From positions 62,001 to 126,000 of the forward strand of contig CAVVFA010000035.1 of assembly GCA_963747345.1 (NCBI GenBank): DNA of 64,000 nucleotides. The letters are read 5' to 3'. Below are positions 25,594-35,352 of this stretch, piece after piece. How positions within the stretch are numbered: position 1 is the stretch's first letter; each line of letters starts with the position of its first letter. Below the pieces are notes generated by a model. The model ran no database searches, was not told the DNA's origin, and saw only the letters and a program-made list of their open reading frames with translations. The translations under genes were made by a program, and so were the position numbers. This DNA is from GCA-2746795 sp963747345 (GTDB lineage Bacteria; Chloroflexota; Anaerolineae; Promineifilales; Promineifilaceae).

Positions 25594-27514
25594 GTGGTCA
25601 ACCCCTCTTATTTTTTTGGACGGGAACGCGAGGTAGAAGCGCTTTACAGCGCTATCGCCACGCGCCAGAGCCGTTCCATTGTGGGTGAACGGAAACTGGG
25701 GAAAAGCTCCCTGCTTTCCCAGCTTGCCTGCCCCGACAGCCTCAGCCAGCATGGCTTTGATCCAGAGCAATACGCCTTCATTTATGTGGATTTAGAAGGT
25801 ATGGCGAACATCACCTATGATGAATTTTGGCCGGAAATTCTGGATCGACTTGACCTTTCGCTGCCGTTTAGTCAGACCGAAATTAGCGAGATGGTGCAAG
25901 CGGCAGCAGCGCAGCCAGAGGTGCGCTTCATGCAGGTGCGCCGCCTGTTGCGTCGCATCGAACGATCTGGGTTGACCCTGGTTGTGATGCTGGATGAATT
26001 TGAGAGTTTGGCGAGTAATCCTGAGTTTAACTCCAGTTTTTATGGTGAATTACGCAGTCTGGCGGGGGAGTTGGGCGTTGTCTACCTCACCGCGTCCAAA
26101 CACAGCCTCTATGACCTGACCTACCAAAACGCCGACACCCTTTCATCGCCATTTTTTAACATTTTCTCGGAAGAACGGCTGGGTTTAATGCCTAAAAGTG
26201 AAGTAGGCTGTTTGTTGCAAGGCTTGTCGGCAAAATCGGGCAGTAAGCCATTTACCCAACCTGAAATTGATTTTTTGTATGACCTGGCTGGCCCCCATCC
26301 CTTTTTCTTGAATATTGCGGCTTCTTATCTTTACACCATGCGCCAGGAACCGATTCCTGAGATGGAATTGCTTGAAAAAGTGGGAAAGCGGTACAAAGCC
26401 GAAGCGGAAGACCATTATCGGTATTTGTGGGATCAACTGGATCAACGAGAGCAAGGGTACGCTGCGCTATTTAGGGTCGGCCAGCCCGGACGAACTGCGT
26501 AAACTGGAATTGAAATCGCTGATTATGGAGACGGAAAACGGCCGTTTTCAACCCTTCTCCCGTGCTTTTTCTGAATTTCTAGCCAGAGCCAATCCCGTAG
26601 AACGGCCGTCTGCCCAAACAGGTGAACGTGGCAGCCATACCACCGATCTAACTGGCACGACATTGGGCAATTACCGTGTCTTGTCTCCTGTGGGACGGGG
26701 TGGCATGGCGGTTGTCTACCAGGGCTACCAGGCTTCGCTGGATCGCTACGTTGCCATCAAAGTGATGTCTCATCATTTGGCCGACGACCAGACCTTTGTG
26801 GATCGCTTCCAGCGGGAAGCGGCGGGCGTGGCGCAACTGCGTCACCAAAACATCGTGCAGATGGTCGATTTTGGCTTGAAAAAAGATATTTCCTACATGG
26901 TCATGGAATACATTGACGGCGAAACGCTTAAAGAGCGCCTGGTGCGCCATAATCAGAGTGGCGAACGTATGCCGCTGCCAGAAGTAATTTGCGTCGTCAA
27001 TGATATGGCGGCGGCGCTGGATTACGCCCATGCCCACCACATTGTTCATCGTGACGTGAAACCGGCCAACATTATGCTGCGGCAGGAAGCGCGGTTGGCA
27101 CAGCTAACGGGTGGTGCGCCGTTCACGGGCGTACTCACCGATTTTGGCGTGGCGCGGATGCTGGAAGGGGTGCAGTTAACGGGTACAGGCGCCACCATCG
27201 GCACGCCCGACTATATGTCGCCAGAACAGGCACGAGGGCAAGGGGCTACCGCCGCCTCAGATATTTATGCGTTGGCGATTGTGCTGTATGAAATGCTCAC
27301 GGGCGAACTGCCGTTCACGGCCGATACGCCTGTGGCGGTGCTTTTGCAGCATATGCAAGCGACGCCGCCATCGGTCTTGACAAAGGTGCCAGACCTGCCC
27401 ATCCATTTTGAAACGATTTTACTCAAAGGGTTAGCCAAGAATCCTGAAGAGCGTTATGCCACCGCCGGACAACTTGCTGAAGCGGTAACGGCCGTTGCCG
27501 GGGTGCGCTCATGA
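25594..27514 (+). CDS. STAND-like ATPase fused to a Hanks-type Ser/Thr kinase, frameshifted
   Basis: The N-terminal ATPase of the archaeal-ATPase/STAND group shows YFFGREREVEALY, Walker A GERKLGKSS and Walker B VVMLDEFESL, then a winged-helix region. Near 26450 the frame slips; the next frame carries a linker and a full kinase: GNYRVLSPVGRGGMAVVY glycine loop, VAIKVM, catalytic HRDVKPANIM, DFG in LTDFGVARM, and GTPDYMSPEQARG. GTG 25594 opens the frame, but NNPFFNRQR is encoded in frame upstream and an ATG near 25542 is one base out of phase, so the true start is probably there. Cytoplasmic. The stop overlaps the next gene by 4 bp. Confidence 0.8.
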
Positions 27515-30500
27515 TCCGTCGTGCCTTGCTGGTTGGTTTGATTGGCGGCTTCTTATTGAGCATCGCGGGTTTGTATCCGGTGGTCAGTTTGCTGGCGCCG
27601 TTGATTGATCCGGCCTGGGGCAAGTTTCTCCCCAGTCCGTTAACGCATGGACTGTTGTTGATGGTTTCGGCTGGCATTGCTGTGCCCGTGCTGTTGACGT
27701 TGGGCTTGTTTGCGGCGGCCAAAGCGGATGCCCGAGGCATAAAGATGGGCACGAAAGCCGGCATTATTGCCGGTCTGATTGCCGGTTTGTTTGTCTATAC
27801 TACGCTCATTTCTCCCATCAATGCCCTGTTTGCTTATGGCACCATCAACAGCTATTTAATGGAAATGAGCAACTCACCAACCTTGCCGGTATCGGTTCTG
27901 AGTGAGTACGTGGCGCTTTTTGAGAAGGGGAACTATTTATTTGAAATCACGATGGTTTTGGCGGCGCTGATTGCTGGTTCGCAGGGTGCTTTTATGGGCT
28001 GGAAGCGGCGAAATTTACCGGTGGTAAAACGGCCGTCTTTGTATGAACTGGTCAAAACAAAACAAAGTCCGCGCCGGTTCTTCAAGGGTGACGACTCATC
28101 CGCGTGGGCCGGTTTGATAGTGGGGCTGGTCGGCGGCATTCTGGCGGTGGTGGCGGCTTTTAGCTGGTTTTACGTGGGTTTCACCGAAGATTGGCCGGAG
28201 TTGGAAGCCGTTCTGCAGGACAGCAATTTTGGTATTGTGGTGACGGGACCGATTCGCCATGCGGGTACAGTGTTGACACCTTTTGTTTTTTTGGGACTGC
28301 TGATTTATGGCTGTGTTGTCGTCTACCTCATCAAGAATCCACGGTACCGCTTTTTTTCACGCCTGAGCGCCATTTTGTTGGCCTCGGTCTTGATATTTGA
28401 GTCGATGTTTGCCATTGGCCTGCGGGTTTTCTATTTTAATGTGGGCCTGGCACCTTTTTGGATGATGGGTCATGCGGGTAGAAATCCTGACATCACAGCG
28501 GGCGATGCCAGTAACATGTTTGGCGGCATGTTGCAACTGTTGCAAGAACCAGGGGTGCTTATTTTTATTGTACTGCTCATTCCCTGGATTATGGCTCTAG
28601 CCGCGTTGATTGTGGCGCTGGTCTTTGGCTCATTACAATTTGTGGTGTATGGCTTGACGATGCCTTTTGTGCTCAATCGACCGGTGGATAGGGCGGCAAA
28701 GTGGTGGCAGCGCATCAAACGAGAACCGATTGAGGTATTACCCATCGTTTACAGTTTGTTTAACGAGGAAACGACAGCTTATGACATTTTGCCCCATTTG
28801 ACGGTGTGTGCGCACCGGCAAAATCCACCAGTTGGGCAACTGCTGGCGGCCTATCACACGCTGGGTCTCTCTAGCGATGAGGAAACGCAGGCAGAGACGA
28901 TTTGGGCGGCGCGGCTTGTGCTGGAAGGGAAGCCTGATTGGCGCTGGTCGCCAGATTTTCAGCATATATTTGCCGCGTTGGAGCATATTTTGGCGGCGCA
29001 CACCCTGGATGATATTGTCAAACTGCGTTCGCCGATGGAGCAGGAGACGACCTCACTGCCGCCGCTGTTGGTGCAAAGTGTCAAGCAGATTGGGCGGGTG
29101 GTACAGGAACTGCACAAAGTTGAAAAGGTGGATGATTTGGGCACGAAGCTCATCTTTTTGGAGAATGGGCTGGCCGCGATTCATGAGGCACAGCGTTTTG
29201 TGCAGAAGCATTTGTTGGACCCGGAAACGGCCGTTACCCCTGAATTTACCGCCCTGCAAACAACTCTGGATCACTGGCAGAGCATCGTCATCAGCGCCAT
29301 CAAACGGATCAAAGGCCGCGCTGATGTAACGGCCGTTCTCATGAGCAAACTGTGTCCCATGGCGGCTGAACTGCCGTTGGTCTACACCATCAGCAACCAG
29401 GGCTTAAATGTGGCCCAGAAAGTACACCTGAAAGTGCTGCCAGGTGAAGACTACCGGCTGGCAAATGAAAGCGAAAGCTGGATCGATATTTTGTCTCCTG
29501 GCGAAAAGAAGCAAGTACATTTCAGCATCAAACCGCAAAATGGGGTGCGCCGCCTGCGCGTGGCCTGGGAAGTGGTTTACGACGACGCTGTTGACGCAGA
29601 ACGTTCTCTGGAATTTGCCGATGTCATCGAGTTTTCTGAGCCAGACAGACCATTCCAACGGATTTTCCCCATCCCCTACGTGACAGGCACCCCGCTCAAA
29701 ACGGATAACGTGTTTGTGGGGCGTGAGGACGTGTTTGCCTTCATCAAAGAGAACATGCTGGGCACGCATCAGAACAACGTCATCATTTTGCACGGTCAGC
29801 GGCGCACGGGCAAGACCTCGGTGCTGTACCGGCTGGGCGAGGTAATGGCTGAATCGCATTACGGGGTGCTCATCGACATGCAGGGCAAACCGGCGCGGGG
29901 CGAGGCAGATTTCCTCTTCTCCATTGCCGATGATATTGTGTTTGCCCTGGAAGACCATGACATTATTGTGGAGCCGCCTAAACGAGAAGATTTTGAAGAA
30001 CAGCCGGAATTTTTCTTCCAGTCCCGCTTCTTGCGCGGGCTGCGTTCCCATCTGAACGGCAAGAACTTGCTGCTTTTGTTTGATGAGTTTGAAGAGTTAC
30101 AGCGGCGGGTGGAAGACGGCCGTTTACAACCAGAAATCTTCCAGTTCTTGCGCAACCTGATGCAGCATGAAGAATGTGTTGATTTTGTTTTTTCGGGTAC
30201 GCACAAGCTGGAAGAGTTGGGCGCGGAATATTGGTCAATTTTGTTCAATACCGCCGCCTACAAACCCATCACTTTTCTCAGTGACGCCGATATGGAGCGT
30301 CTCATTCGCCACCCCATTGCCCAGTACAATATGGAATACGATCCGTTGGCCGAAGAACGCATCATTAAGGTAACGGCCGGGCATCCCTATTTTGCCCAGT
30401 TGGTGCTGCATGAAATGGTGGTACTGCACAACGAATCTCAGCGCAGTTATATGACGGTGATGGATGTGGACAATGGCCTGGAACGGATTGTGGAACGGGG

Positions 30501-30783
30501 TGAAGCGCATTTCAAATTCATCTGGTCAGAATCGTCTGAGGAAGAACGGCTGGTGCTGCAAGCCATTGCGGAACTGCTGGTGAGCACGGACGCTGTCAAT
30601 GTGAAGGATATGCAGACGTTTCTGACTGACTGCGGCTACCAATCGTCTGACGACTGGCAGCAAGCGCTGTTGAATTTGGAAGGCCGGGATATATTAAAAC
30701 GGCCGTCGGCGAAAAGCCCGATGTACCGGTTTAAGGTGGATTTGATTCGCTTGTGGATTGACCGGACGCGCCCGGCGTTGTAA
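27511..30783 (+). CDS. Membrane-anchored STAND-like ATPase
   Basis: 1090 aa. Residues 1-400 hold about eight to ten membrane helices in two blocks (2-180, 195-395). A middle region (400-720) includes a beta-rich segment around LPLVYTISNQGLNVAQKVHLKV, like a CARDB/Ig-type fold. The C-terminal ATPase begins at about 735: VFVGREDVFAFIKENML, Walker A GQRRTGKTS, Walker B LLLFDEFEEL, then winged-helix sequence (MYRFKVDLIRLWI). It is translationally coupled (ATGA overlap) to the ATPase-kinase fusion, whose DEFE Walker B it shares. Function unknown; a membrane signalling or defence-type effector is plausible. Confidence 0.8.
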   Translation: MIRRALLVGLIGGFLLSIAGLYPVVSLLAPLIDPAWGKFLPSPLTHGLLLMVSAGIAVPVLLTLGLFAAAKADARGIKMGTKAGIIAGLIAGLFVYTTLISPINALFAYGTINSYLMEMSNSPTLPVSVLSEYVALFEKGNYLFEITMVLAALIAGSQGAFMGWKRRNLPVVKRPSLYELVKTKQSPRRFFKGDDSSAWAGLIVGLVGGILAVVAAFSWFYVGFTEDWPELEAVLQDSNFGIVVTGPIRHAGTVLTPFVFLGLLIYGCVVVYLIKNPRYRFFSRLSAILLASVLIFESMFAIGLRVFYFNVGLAPFWMMGHAGRNPDITAGDASNMFGGMLQLLQEPGVLIFIVLLIPWIMALAALIVALVFGSLQFVVYGLTMPFVLNRPVDRAAKWWQRIKREPIEVLPIVYSLFNEETTAYDILPHLTVCAHRQNPPVGQLLAAYHTLGLSSDEETQAETIWAARLVLEGKPDWRWSPDFQHIFAALEHILAAHTLDDIVKLRSPMEQETTSLPPLLVQSVKQIGRVVQELHKVEKVDDLGTKLIFLENGLAAIHEAQRFVQKHLLDPETAVTPEFTALQTTLDHWQSIVISAIKRIKGRADVTAVLMSKLCPMAAELPLVYTISNQGLNVAQKVHLKVLPGEDYRLANESESWIDILSPGEKKQVHFSIKPQNGVRRLRVAWEVVYDDAVDAERSLEFADVIEFSEPDRPFQRIFPIPYVTGTPLKTDNVFVGREDVFAFIKENMLGTHQNNVIILHGQRRTGKTSVLYRLGEVMAESHYGVLIDMQGKPARGEADFLFSIADDIVFALEDHDIIVEPPKREDFEEQPEFFFQSRFLRGLRSHLNGKNLLLLFDEFEELQRRVEDGRLQPEIFQFLRNLMQHEECVDFVFSGTHKLEELGAEYWSILFNTAAYKPITFLSDADMERLIRHPIAQYNMEYDPLAEERIIKVTAGHPYFAQLVLHEMVVLHNESQRSYMTVMDVDNGLERIVERGEAHFKFIWSESSEEERLVLQAIAELLVSTDAVNVKDMQTFLTDCGYQSSDDWQQALLNLEGRDILKRPSAKSPMYRFKVDLIRLWIDRTRPAL

Positions 30784-30800
30784 AAACAAAAACCCTCATT

Positions 30801-30850
30801 ACAAAGGCACAAAGGGACAAAGGTTTTTCTTTGTCCCTTTGTGCCTTTGT
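30801..30850 (+). terminator. Strong hairpin ending the STAND operon
   Basis: 22-bp perfect arms built of the word ACAAAGG (30801-30822 and 30829-30850) around GTTTTT. It lies 17 bp after the membrane ATPase stop. Confidence 0.7.
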
Positions 30851-30945
30851 TTCTTTGTAGTAAATTCTGAGGTGTGTCACAGTCTGGAGAAGCGGCGTAC
30901 CAACCAGTAGAATAATCCCGTGCCAGAGCAGAGAAAGGACTAATT

Positions 30946-31617
30946 ATGGATGAAAAGATTTCCCTTAAGTTGATAGAAGAGTTACAGATGTTACCTATTC
31001 CATCTGATGTCGCTTTAGAACGACTAGATGATATCCAACAAGTTGTAATATGGGCTGAGCAACAAAAAAGATGGGATATCCTGATAACGATTACAGACAT
31101 TATTACAGACCATATTGTTGATACTCGTCCCATAATGACAATGTATGGAATGCAAAACGCAGATAAGACAAGAGAAACAGCAGGAGAACTTTGGAATAAA
31201 GGTGTGGAATTTGCCTTGATAGGACTAATGGCAGCAAAAAAATCCGATAACCAAAGTCAGGAGGTTCAATTCTTGGATTCCTTGTCACGGCTTTCGCATA
31301 ATTTAGGTGATTTTACGGCAGCAAAAGTTTATAAAGAAAATCAATTGTCGCTTGCAACGACTCCGAAAGCTAAAGAACATATAGCTAGAGACTTTTATTT
31401 ATTAGGCCATGAGGCTCGTGAACAGGAAAACTTTTCTATTGCCAGAATTTGTTATCAAAATAGTTTCGATATTTACCAGGATCTGAAAAACGAGTACGCA
31501 ATGGCTAATATTTTGGCTTTTATGGTTGTAAATGAAGAAATGGACAGCAATTTTGATTTAGCTGAGCGCTATATGGAAAGATGTATTGAATTGAAGAAGC
31601 AATTTGAGAACACTTAA
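30946..31617 (+). CDS. Helical TPR-like protein of unknown function
   Basis: 223 aa, nearly all alpha-helix. Repeating segments resemble TPRs: LDSLSRLSHNLGDFTAAKVY, DFYLLGHEAREQENFSIARI and MVVNEEMDSNFDLAERYMER. No enzymatic motif. It is more AT-rich than its neighbours, suggesting a different history. A terminator separates it from the STAND operon, but the adjacency may still be meaningful, since TPR proteins often act as sensor partners. RBS GAAAGGA is present before the ATG at 30946. Confidence 0.65.
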   Translation: MDEKISLKLIEELQMLPIPSDVALERLDDIQQVVIWAEQQKRWDILITITDIITDHIVDTRPIMTMYGMQNADKTRETAGELWNKGVEFALIGLMAAKKSDNQSQEVQFLDSLSRLSHNLGDFTAAKVYKENQLSLATTPKAKEHIARDFYLLGHEAREQENFSIARICYQNSFDIYQDLKNEYAMANILAFMVVNEEMDSNFDLAERYMERCIELKKQFENT

Positions 31618-31717
31618 ATATTTAAGGGAAAAGATACTCTGTCCGGCGCACCCTTCTTTTGGCTATGGTTGTTGCTTTTTGAACGGAGCTATACCCTGAT
31701 TGACATCTTGACTGCGC

Positions 31718-31760
31718 TTGCTGGAAAACGGCCGTTTCCCCCCCATCATTCATGTTCCCC
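31718..31760. repeat. 43-bp direct repeat, copy A
   Basis: Begins TTGCTGGAAAACGGCCGTT and ends TTCCCC after a run of seven Cs. Copy B at 31863-31905 differs at a few positions. Confidence 0.6.
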
Positions 31761-31805
31761 CATTATCCATCAACCAGTAACGATTGAAAACGGCCGTTGG
31801 CAGAC

Positions 31806-31838
31806 AGACCTCCGAGGTTTTTGAAACCTCGGAGGTCT
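31806..31838. repeat. AGACCTCCGAGGTTT hairpin, copy 2
   Basis: 15-bp perfect arms with loop TTG, lying between the two 43-bp direct repeats. Confidence 0.75.
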
Positions 31839-31862
31839 AGGTGTTTGCTATTTTGATTATGG

Positions 31863-31905
31863 TTGCTGGAAAACGGCCGTTACCCCCCCATCATTCGTAT
31901 TCCCC
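31863..31905. repeat. 43-bp direct repeat, copy B
   Basis: Second copy of the element at 31718-31760, again centred on AACGGCCGTT. Confidence 0.6.
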
Positions 31906-31936
31906 AGTTGCCAAATCCATCTAATTTGTAGACGAA

Positions 31937-32197
31937 TCAAGCATACGTGGCTGTGGGCATTTGGATGTACCGGTCTGGTTTCTCAGTATTCTCTTGGATG
32001 GCAAAAAAGCGCTGCTCAATTTTCTTGAGGACAGCGGCGTCATAATAAATCATGCCACAGTTGGTACAAACTTCTACAGGTGTATTTGGCACGAGTAAAT
32101 AGTGTCCTTTGTGGCTGTAGAGATATTCAATGCGCCGTTCTTCGAATTGTTCACTGCCACAAAAATTGCATTGCGCGTTTTTAATTTTTTCATTCAT
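31937..32197 (-). CDS. YgiT-type zinc-finger antitoxin
   Basis: 86 aa from the ATG at 32197 (MNEKIKNAQC). Two zinc knuckles C-N-F-C and C-T-N-C around VPNTPVEVCTNCGMIYYDA identify the YgiT/MqsA N-terminal domain; no HTH domain follows. Its start overlaps the end of the upstream DUF4258 gene by 8 bp, an arrangement of toxin first, antitoxin second. It probably binds and neutralises the DUF4258 protein. An in-frame ATG at 32227 would give a longer form. Confidence 0.75.
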   Translation of the reverse strand: MNEKIKNAQCNFCGSEQFEERRIEYLYSHKGHYLLVPNTPVEVCTNCGMIYYDAAVLKKIEQRFFAIQENTEKPDRYIQMPTATYA

Positions 32198-32504
32198 CGC
32201 TTTCATTTCCTCGTGTCCACGGATCAATAAACTTGGGTAGAGTGGGGATATAAAGTGTTATCAGGGCAATTTTTTCACCACGCCAACCACAGACTATATG
32301 AACCGGTATTTCCCCTGAAAATCCAACTAGCAAACAACTTTCGCCACGTCCAGTATCAGGATATTGCTCTAAAATCGTGCCTTTTAATATCGCTTCTTCA
32401 ACTTGAGCGAATGTTAATTCATCAGCTTTTCGTTCAATTTCTGCATGTGCGCTGTAGTCGTATTGGTCGGTACGAATGAGTTCTTTGATGTCTTCAATAT
32501 TCAT
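32190..32504 (-). CDS. DUF4258 toxin-like protein
   Basis: 104 aa with the DUF4258 pattern: YDYSAHAEIERKADELTF, VEEAILKGTILEQYPD, GRGESCLLVGF and PVHIVCGW. The family resembles RelE/BrnT-like small RNases and is regularly paired with YgiT zinc fingers. It is the upstream member of a two-gene toxin-antitoxin module. RNase activity is inferred from family pairing. Confidence 0.7.
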   Translation of the reverse strand: MNIEDIKELIRTDQYDYSAHAEIERKADELTFAQVEEAILKGTILEQYPDTGRGESCLLVGFSGEIPVHIVCGWRGEKIALITLYIPTLPKFIDPWTRGNESDE

Positions 32505-32622
32505 TGCATTAAATCTATCTTGTGATCAATTATACTTTCTGTGTCAATTTGATTCTAATTCATATTTTATTTCATGACGAGTTGCCGTGTTTGCCATTTC
32601 GACCATACTTGCAGGAAAACGG

Positions 32623-33825
32623 TTAGGCGACCCACCCCCAAATGAAGTATTGCCCACTGAAATAGAGGTAGAGAATGAAAGAGGGGTAGAGGATGGCTCG
32701 GTTGATCCAGGGATTTTTGCCAGCCTGGGCCAGAATCATGAAGGTGGGGAAGAAGGCGAGCGTATAGCGGGAAAAAGAGTAGAGGGGCTTGAGTTCGGAG
32801 ACGGGCAGGAGCATGAAGAGCAGCAGCATGACAGCGTACAAGCCATAGGTCATGTTGAGGCGGCGGAAGACGAAAGTGGTGGTCACGACCAATAAAATGA
32901 CGCAAAAGAAATCAAACCAGAGGGTGAATTCGCCTTGACGGGCTTGCCCGTCCAGAAGCAACATGGTTTGCAGGGCGCGAAGCAGGTCTGTGCCCGGAAT
33001 GCCGGTGACTTGGTACCAATATTCCTGGTAAATGACGGGCAAGGAGGGGATGCCTGCCGCCCAACGCCAAATGAGGAAAACGGCCGTTCCCAATCCCGGT
33101 AATGCCACAGCTACCAAATTGACCAATCCATAAAACAGCTTGACCCGACTACGCTCAGCACCCGTCCGCGTTAATAACGGTTTCCCCCACTGAAGCCACC
33201 ACTCATAGGCCAGCGGCACAACGAGAATCCAGCCCGTCAACCGCGTCAGGGAAGCCAACAAACCGAGAAGACCGGCTAACCAGAAACGGCCGTTATGCCG
33301 AGCCGCCCATATCGAAGCCAACGCAAAAAAGATAAACAACGATTCCGTGTAGGGAGCCAGCAGGAAAAAGCCGGTCGGGAAAAACGTAAGATAAATCAGG
33401 GCGCGGGTGGCACTTTTTTGCCCCAAATCATATTCGGTCATGATAAAGAGCAAAATGAGTAGACCGATAAACGCCAGATTGCTGAGGAGTGTGGCCGCCC
33501 ATAAATTGCCAGCCGGACCACCGCCGAATAAATAGCCGCCAAGACGCGAAGCAAGAGGATACAGCGGTGGGAACACAGAATCTTCTTCGTGGGCGTAGCC
33601 TTCGGCGGCGATACGCAGGTAGTGTTGGGTGTCGAAACGCTGCCAGGGGCCGAGCAGATGACCGGTGATACCTTCGCTGAATTGGGGCTGGCCCAGGTAG
33701 GGACGCAGTACCGGGTCTGGCGTGGTGGGCGCTGGGAATGAGCACGGCACCAAAATGGACCAGACCGCCAGGATAATGCGGGCGGCAAGGAAGATGAGCA
33801 GGGATTGTTTAACGGCCGTTTTCAT
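32623..33825 (-). CDS. PIG-V/GT39-like membrane mannosyltransferase
   Basis: 400 aa with about ten membrane helices. The first luminal loop carries the acidic catalytic-type motif QRFDTQHYLRIA and a PPLYP element, as in PIG-V-like polyprenyl-phosphate-mannose transferases. LTRLTGWILVVPLAYE is another family hallmark. It probably transfers a sugar from a lipid carrier to an extracytoplasmic acceptor. It is upstream of the LCP-type cell-wall gene on the same strand, which suggests envelope glycopolymer work. Confidence 0.8.
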   Translation of the reverse strand: MKTAVKQSLLIFLAARIILAVWSILVPCSFPAPTTPDPVLRPYLGQPQFSEGITGHLLGPWQRFDTQHYLRIAAEGYAHEEDSVFPPLYPLASRLGGYLFGGGPAGNLWAATLLSNLAFIGLLILLFIMTEYDLGQKSATRALIYLTFFPTGFFLLAPYTESLFIFFALASIWAARHNGRFWLAGLLGLLASLTRLTGWILVVPLAYEWWLQWGKPLLTRTGAERSRVKLFYGLVNLVAVALPGLGTAVFLIWRWAAGIPSLPVIYQEYWYQVTGIPGTDLLRALQTMLLLDGQARQGEFTLWFDFFCVILLVVTTTFVFRRLNMTYGLYAVMLLLFMLLPVSELKPLYSFSRYTLAFFPTFMILAQAGKNPWINRAILYPSFILYLYFSGQYFIWGWVA

Positions 33826-33879
33826 AAAAATACTCGAGAAGTGCGTCGCACCTCAGTTCCCTCTCTCTTCGGGGGAGGG

Positions 33880-35352
33880 TTAGGGTGGGGGCTTCGGTGC
33901 ATCCAACATTTCCAAACACGGATTCGCATCCTGACCAAGAACAACTCGATAATAAACCTCACTGGAACCATCATTTTCTAAAATAATCTGTGATGTGTCT
34001 TGATGGAAAAGCCAGCTTAACAGCCAATTGTAAGAACCTTTGAAATTAGAGCCATAGTACGTGACGGCCGTTTGCGCTGGCGTTTCACCATCAGCAGCGG
34101 CAGCGTTTTGCGGCGTGAAGCCAAACCAGGCCAGGTTGTCGGCCATTTGCTGGTAGAGGATGGCATCGTCAGTGACCACTTCCACCAAAATGGAGGCGCG
34201 GGTACCGCGATTCAATTGCGGCGGCACCATCACCTGACGCAAAATCGGCTCGGCGTTCTCCCAGTTGAGAAGCTGCATCGACCAGCCAGTTTCCGGCTCG
34301 CTCCAGGAGCGCACCGCATCTCCGGCGATGGCATAATGCTGGATGCCGTTTTCACGCACGGCCGGAGCCAGCGCCGCCAGTTCCAGCATAACCGGCAGCG
34401 TCAGGTCGGTTTCTACGGTTTGCTGGTAGGTGTTGCCACAGTTCTGGAATCTCGGTGAGGGTATTGCGTTGCAGACCTTTGTCGAAGATGGCGCGTAGTA
34501 CCTGCTGTTGGCGGCGGCCTCGTTCAAAATCGTTGGTGGTGCGCCGCGAACGGGCATACCAGAGGGCGAAGTCGCCATCCATTTCATGAATGCCCGGTTC
34601 CAGGATGAACTGCTCCCAGTTTTCCTCGACGGTTGGGTCGAGTTCAGGTGATATGAGCCGCCAGTCACGTAGTTTGCAGTTGTTGATGATTTCGATGCCG
34701 CCCAGCGTGTCGATGATTGTTTTGAAGCCATCAAAGCCGATGCGGGCGTAATAGTCGATGGGAATGCCCAGGTTGTATTCGATGGTGTCTTTGATGAGAC
34801 CGCCGCCGCCGCCGTTGGCATATTCCACGCCGTGGCCGTGGGGCAGAGCCAGATTGATTTTGGTCATCTGCCAGCCCGGAATGTAAACGTATAAATCGCG
34901 GGGCAGGGAGAGCATCGACGCTGTTTTGGTGTCGCGGTTGATGGAGACGATGATGATGCTGTCGGTGCGCCCGCCTTGGGGTTGGGCCACGTCGTTGCCC
35001 AGCAAAACGATGTTGGTGATGGCGTCGCTTTTGGGGAAGGGTTGACGGGGCGGCGGAACGGCCGTTCCCTCTGGCGTTATCTCCAACGATTCATAAAAAC
35101 GCTGGGTTGGTCTGGGCGAAGCCGTTGGTTCCGGGGTAAAGGTGACGGGCAAGGTGGGTATGGGCTTGGTTGCTGCTGGGGGTGTGGGTGGCGGGTAAGG
35201 GTTGGTTGTTTGTGGCGATGGTTGGTGGGATGGGAACGGCCGTTGCTGCCAAGCGTTGGTATCAAGTTAGGAATGGTTTCTGGCTGGCAGGCACACATCA
35301 GCCAGACCAATAAAACGAAAAAGAGCCAGACCCTTATCGCCGACAAGTTCAA
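33880..35352 (-). CDS. LytR-CpsA-Psr family envelope protein, frameshifted
   Basis: An LCP phosphotransferase that would attach glycopolymers to the cell wall or envelope. The N-terminal lipoprotein signal (FFVLLVWLMCAC) leads into a Pro/Thr/His-rich linker. A slip near 35200 joins the LCP core: NIVLLGNDVAQPQGGRTDSI, SMLSLPRDLYVYIPGW, KTIIDTLGGIEI, and WYARSRRTTNDFERGRRQQQ with the conserved arginines. A second slip near 34440 leads to an LytR_C-like C-terminal domain (ASILVEVVTDDAILYQQMAD). Reconstructed length is about 490 aa. Both breaks are single-base. Confidence 0.82.

Larger units (their letters stand above)
31618..31936. other. Repeat-rich spacer without genes
   Basis: 319 bp with no credible ORF. 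It contains three AACGGCCGTT palindromes, a pair of 43-bp direct repeats (31718-31760 and 31863-31905) and, between them, one AGACCTCCGAGGTTT hairpin. Confidence 0.6.
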
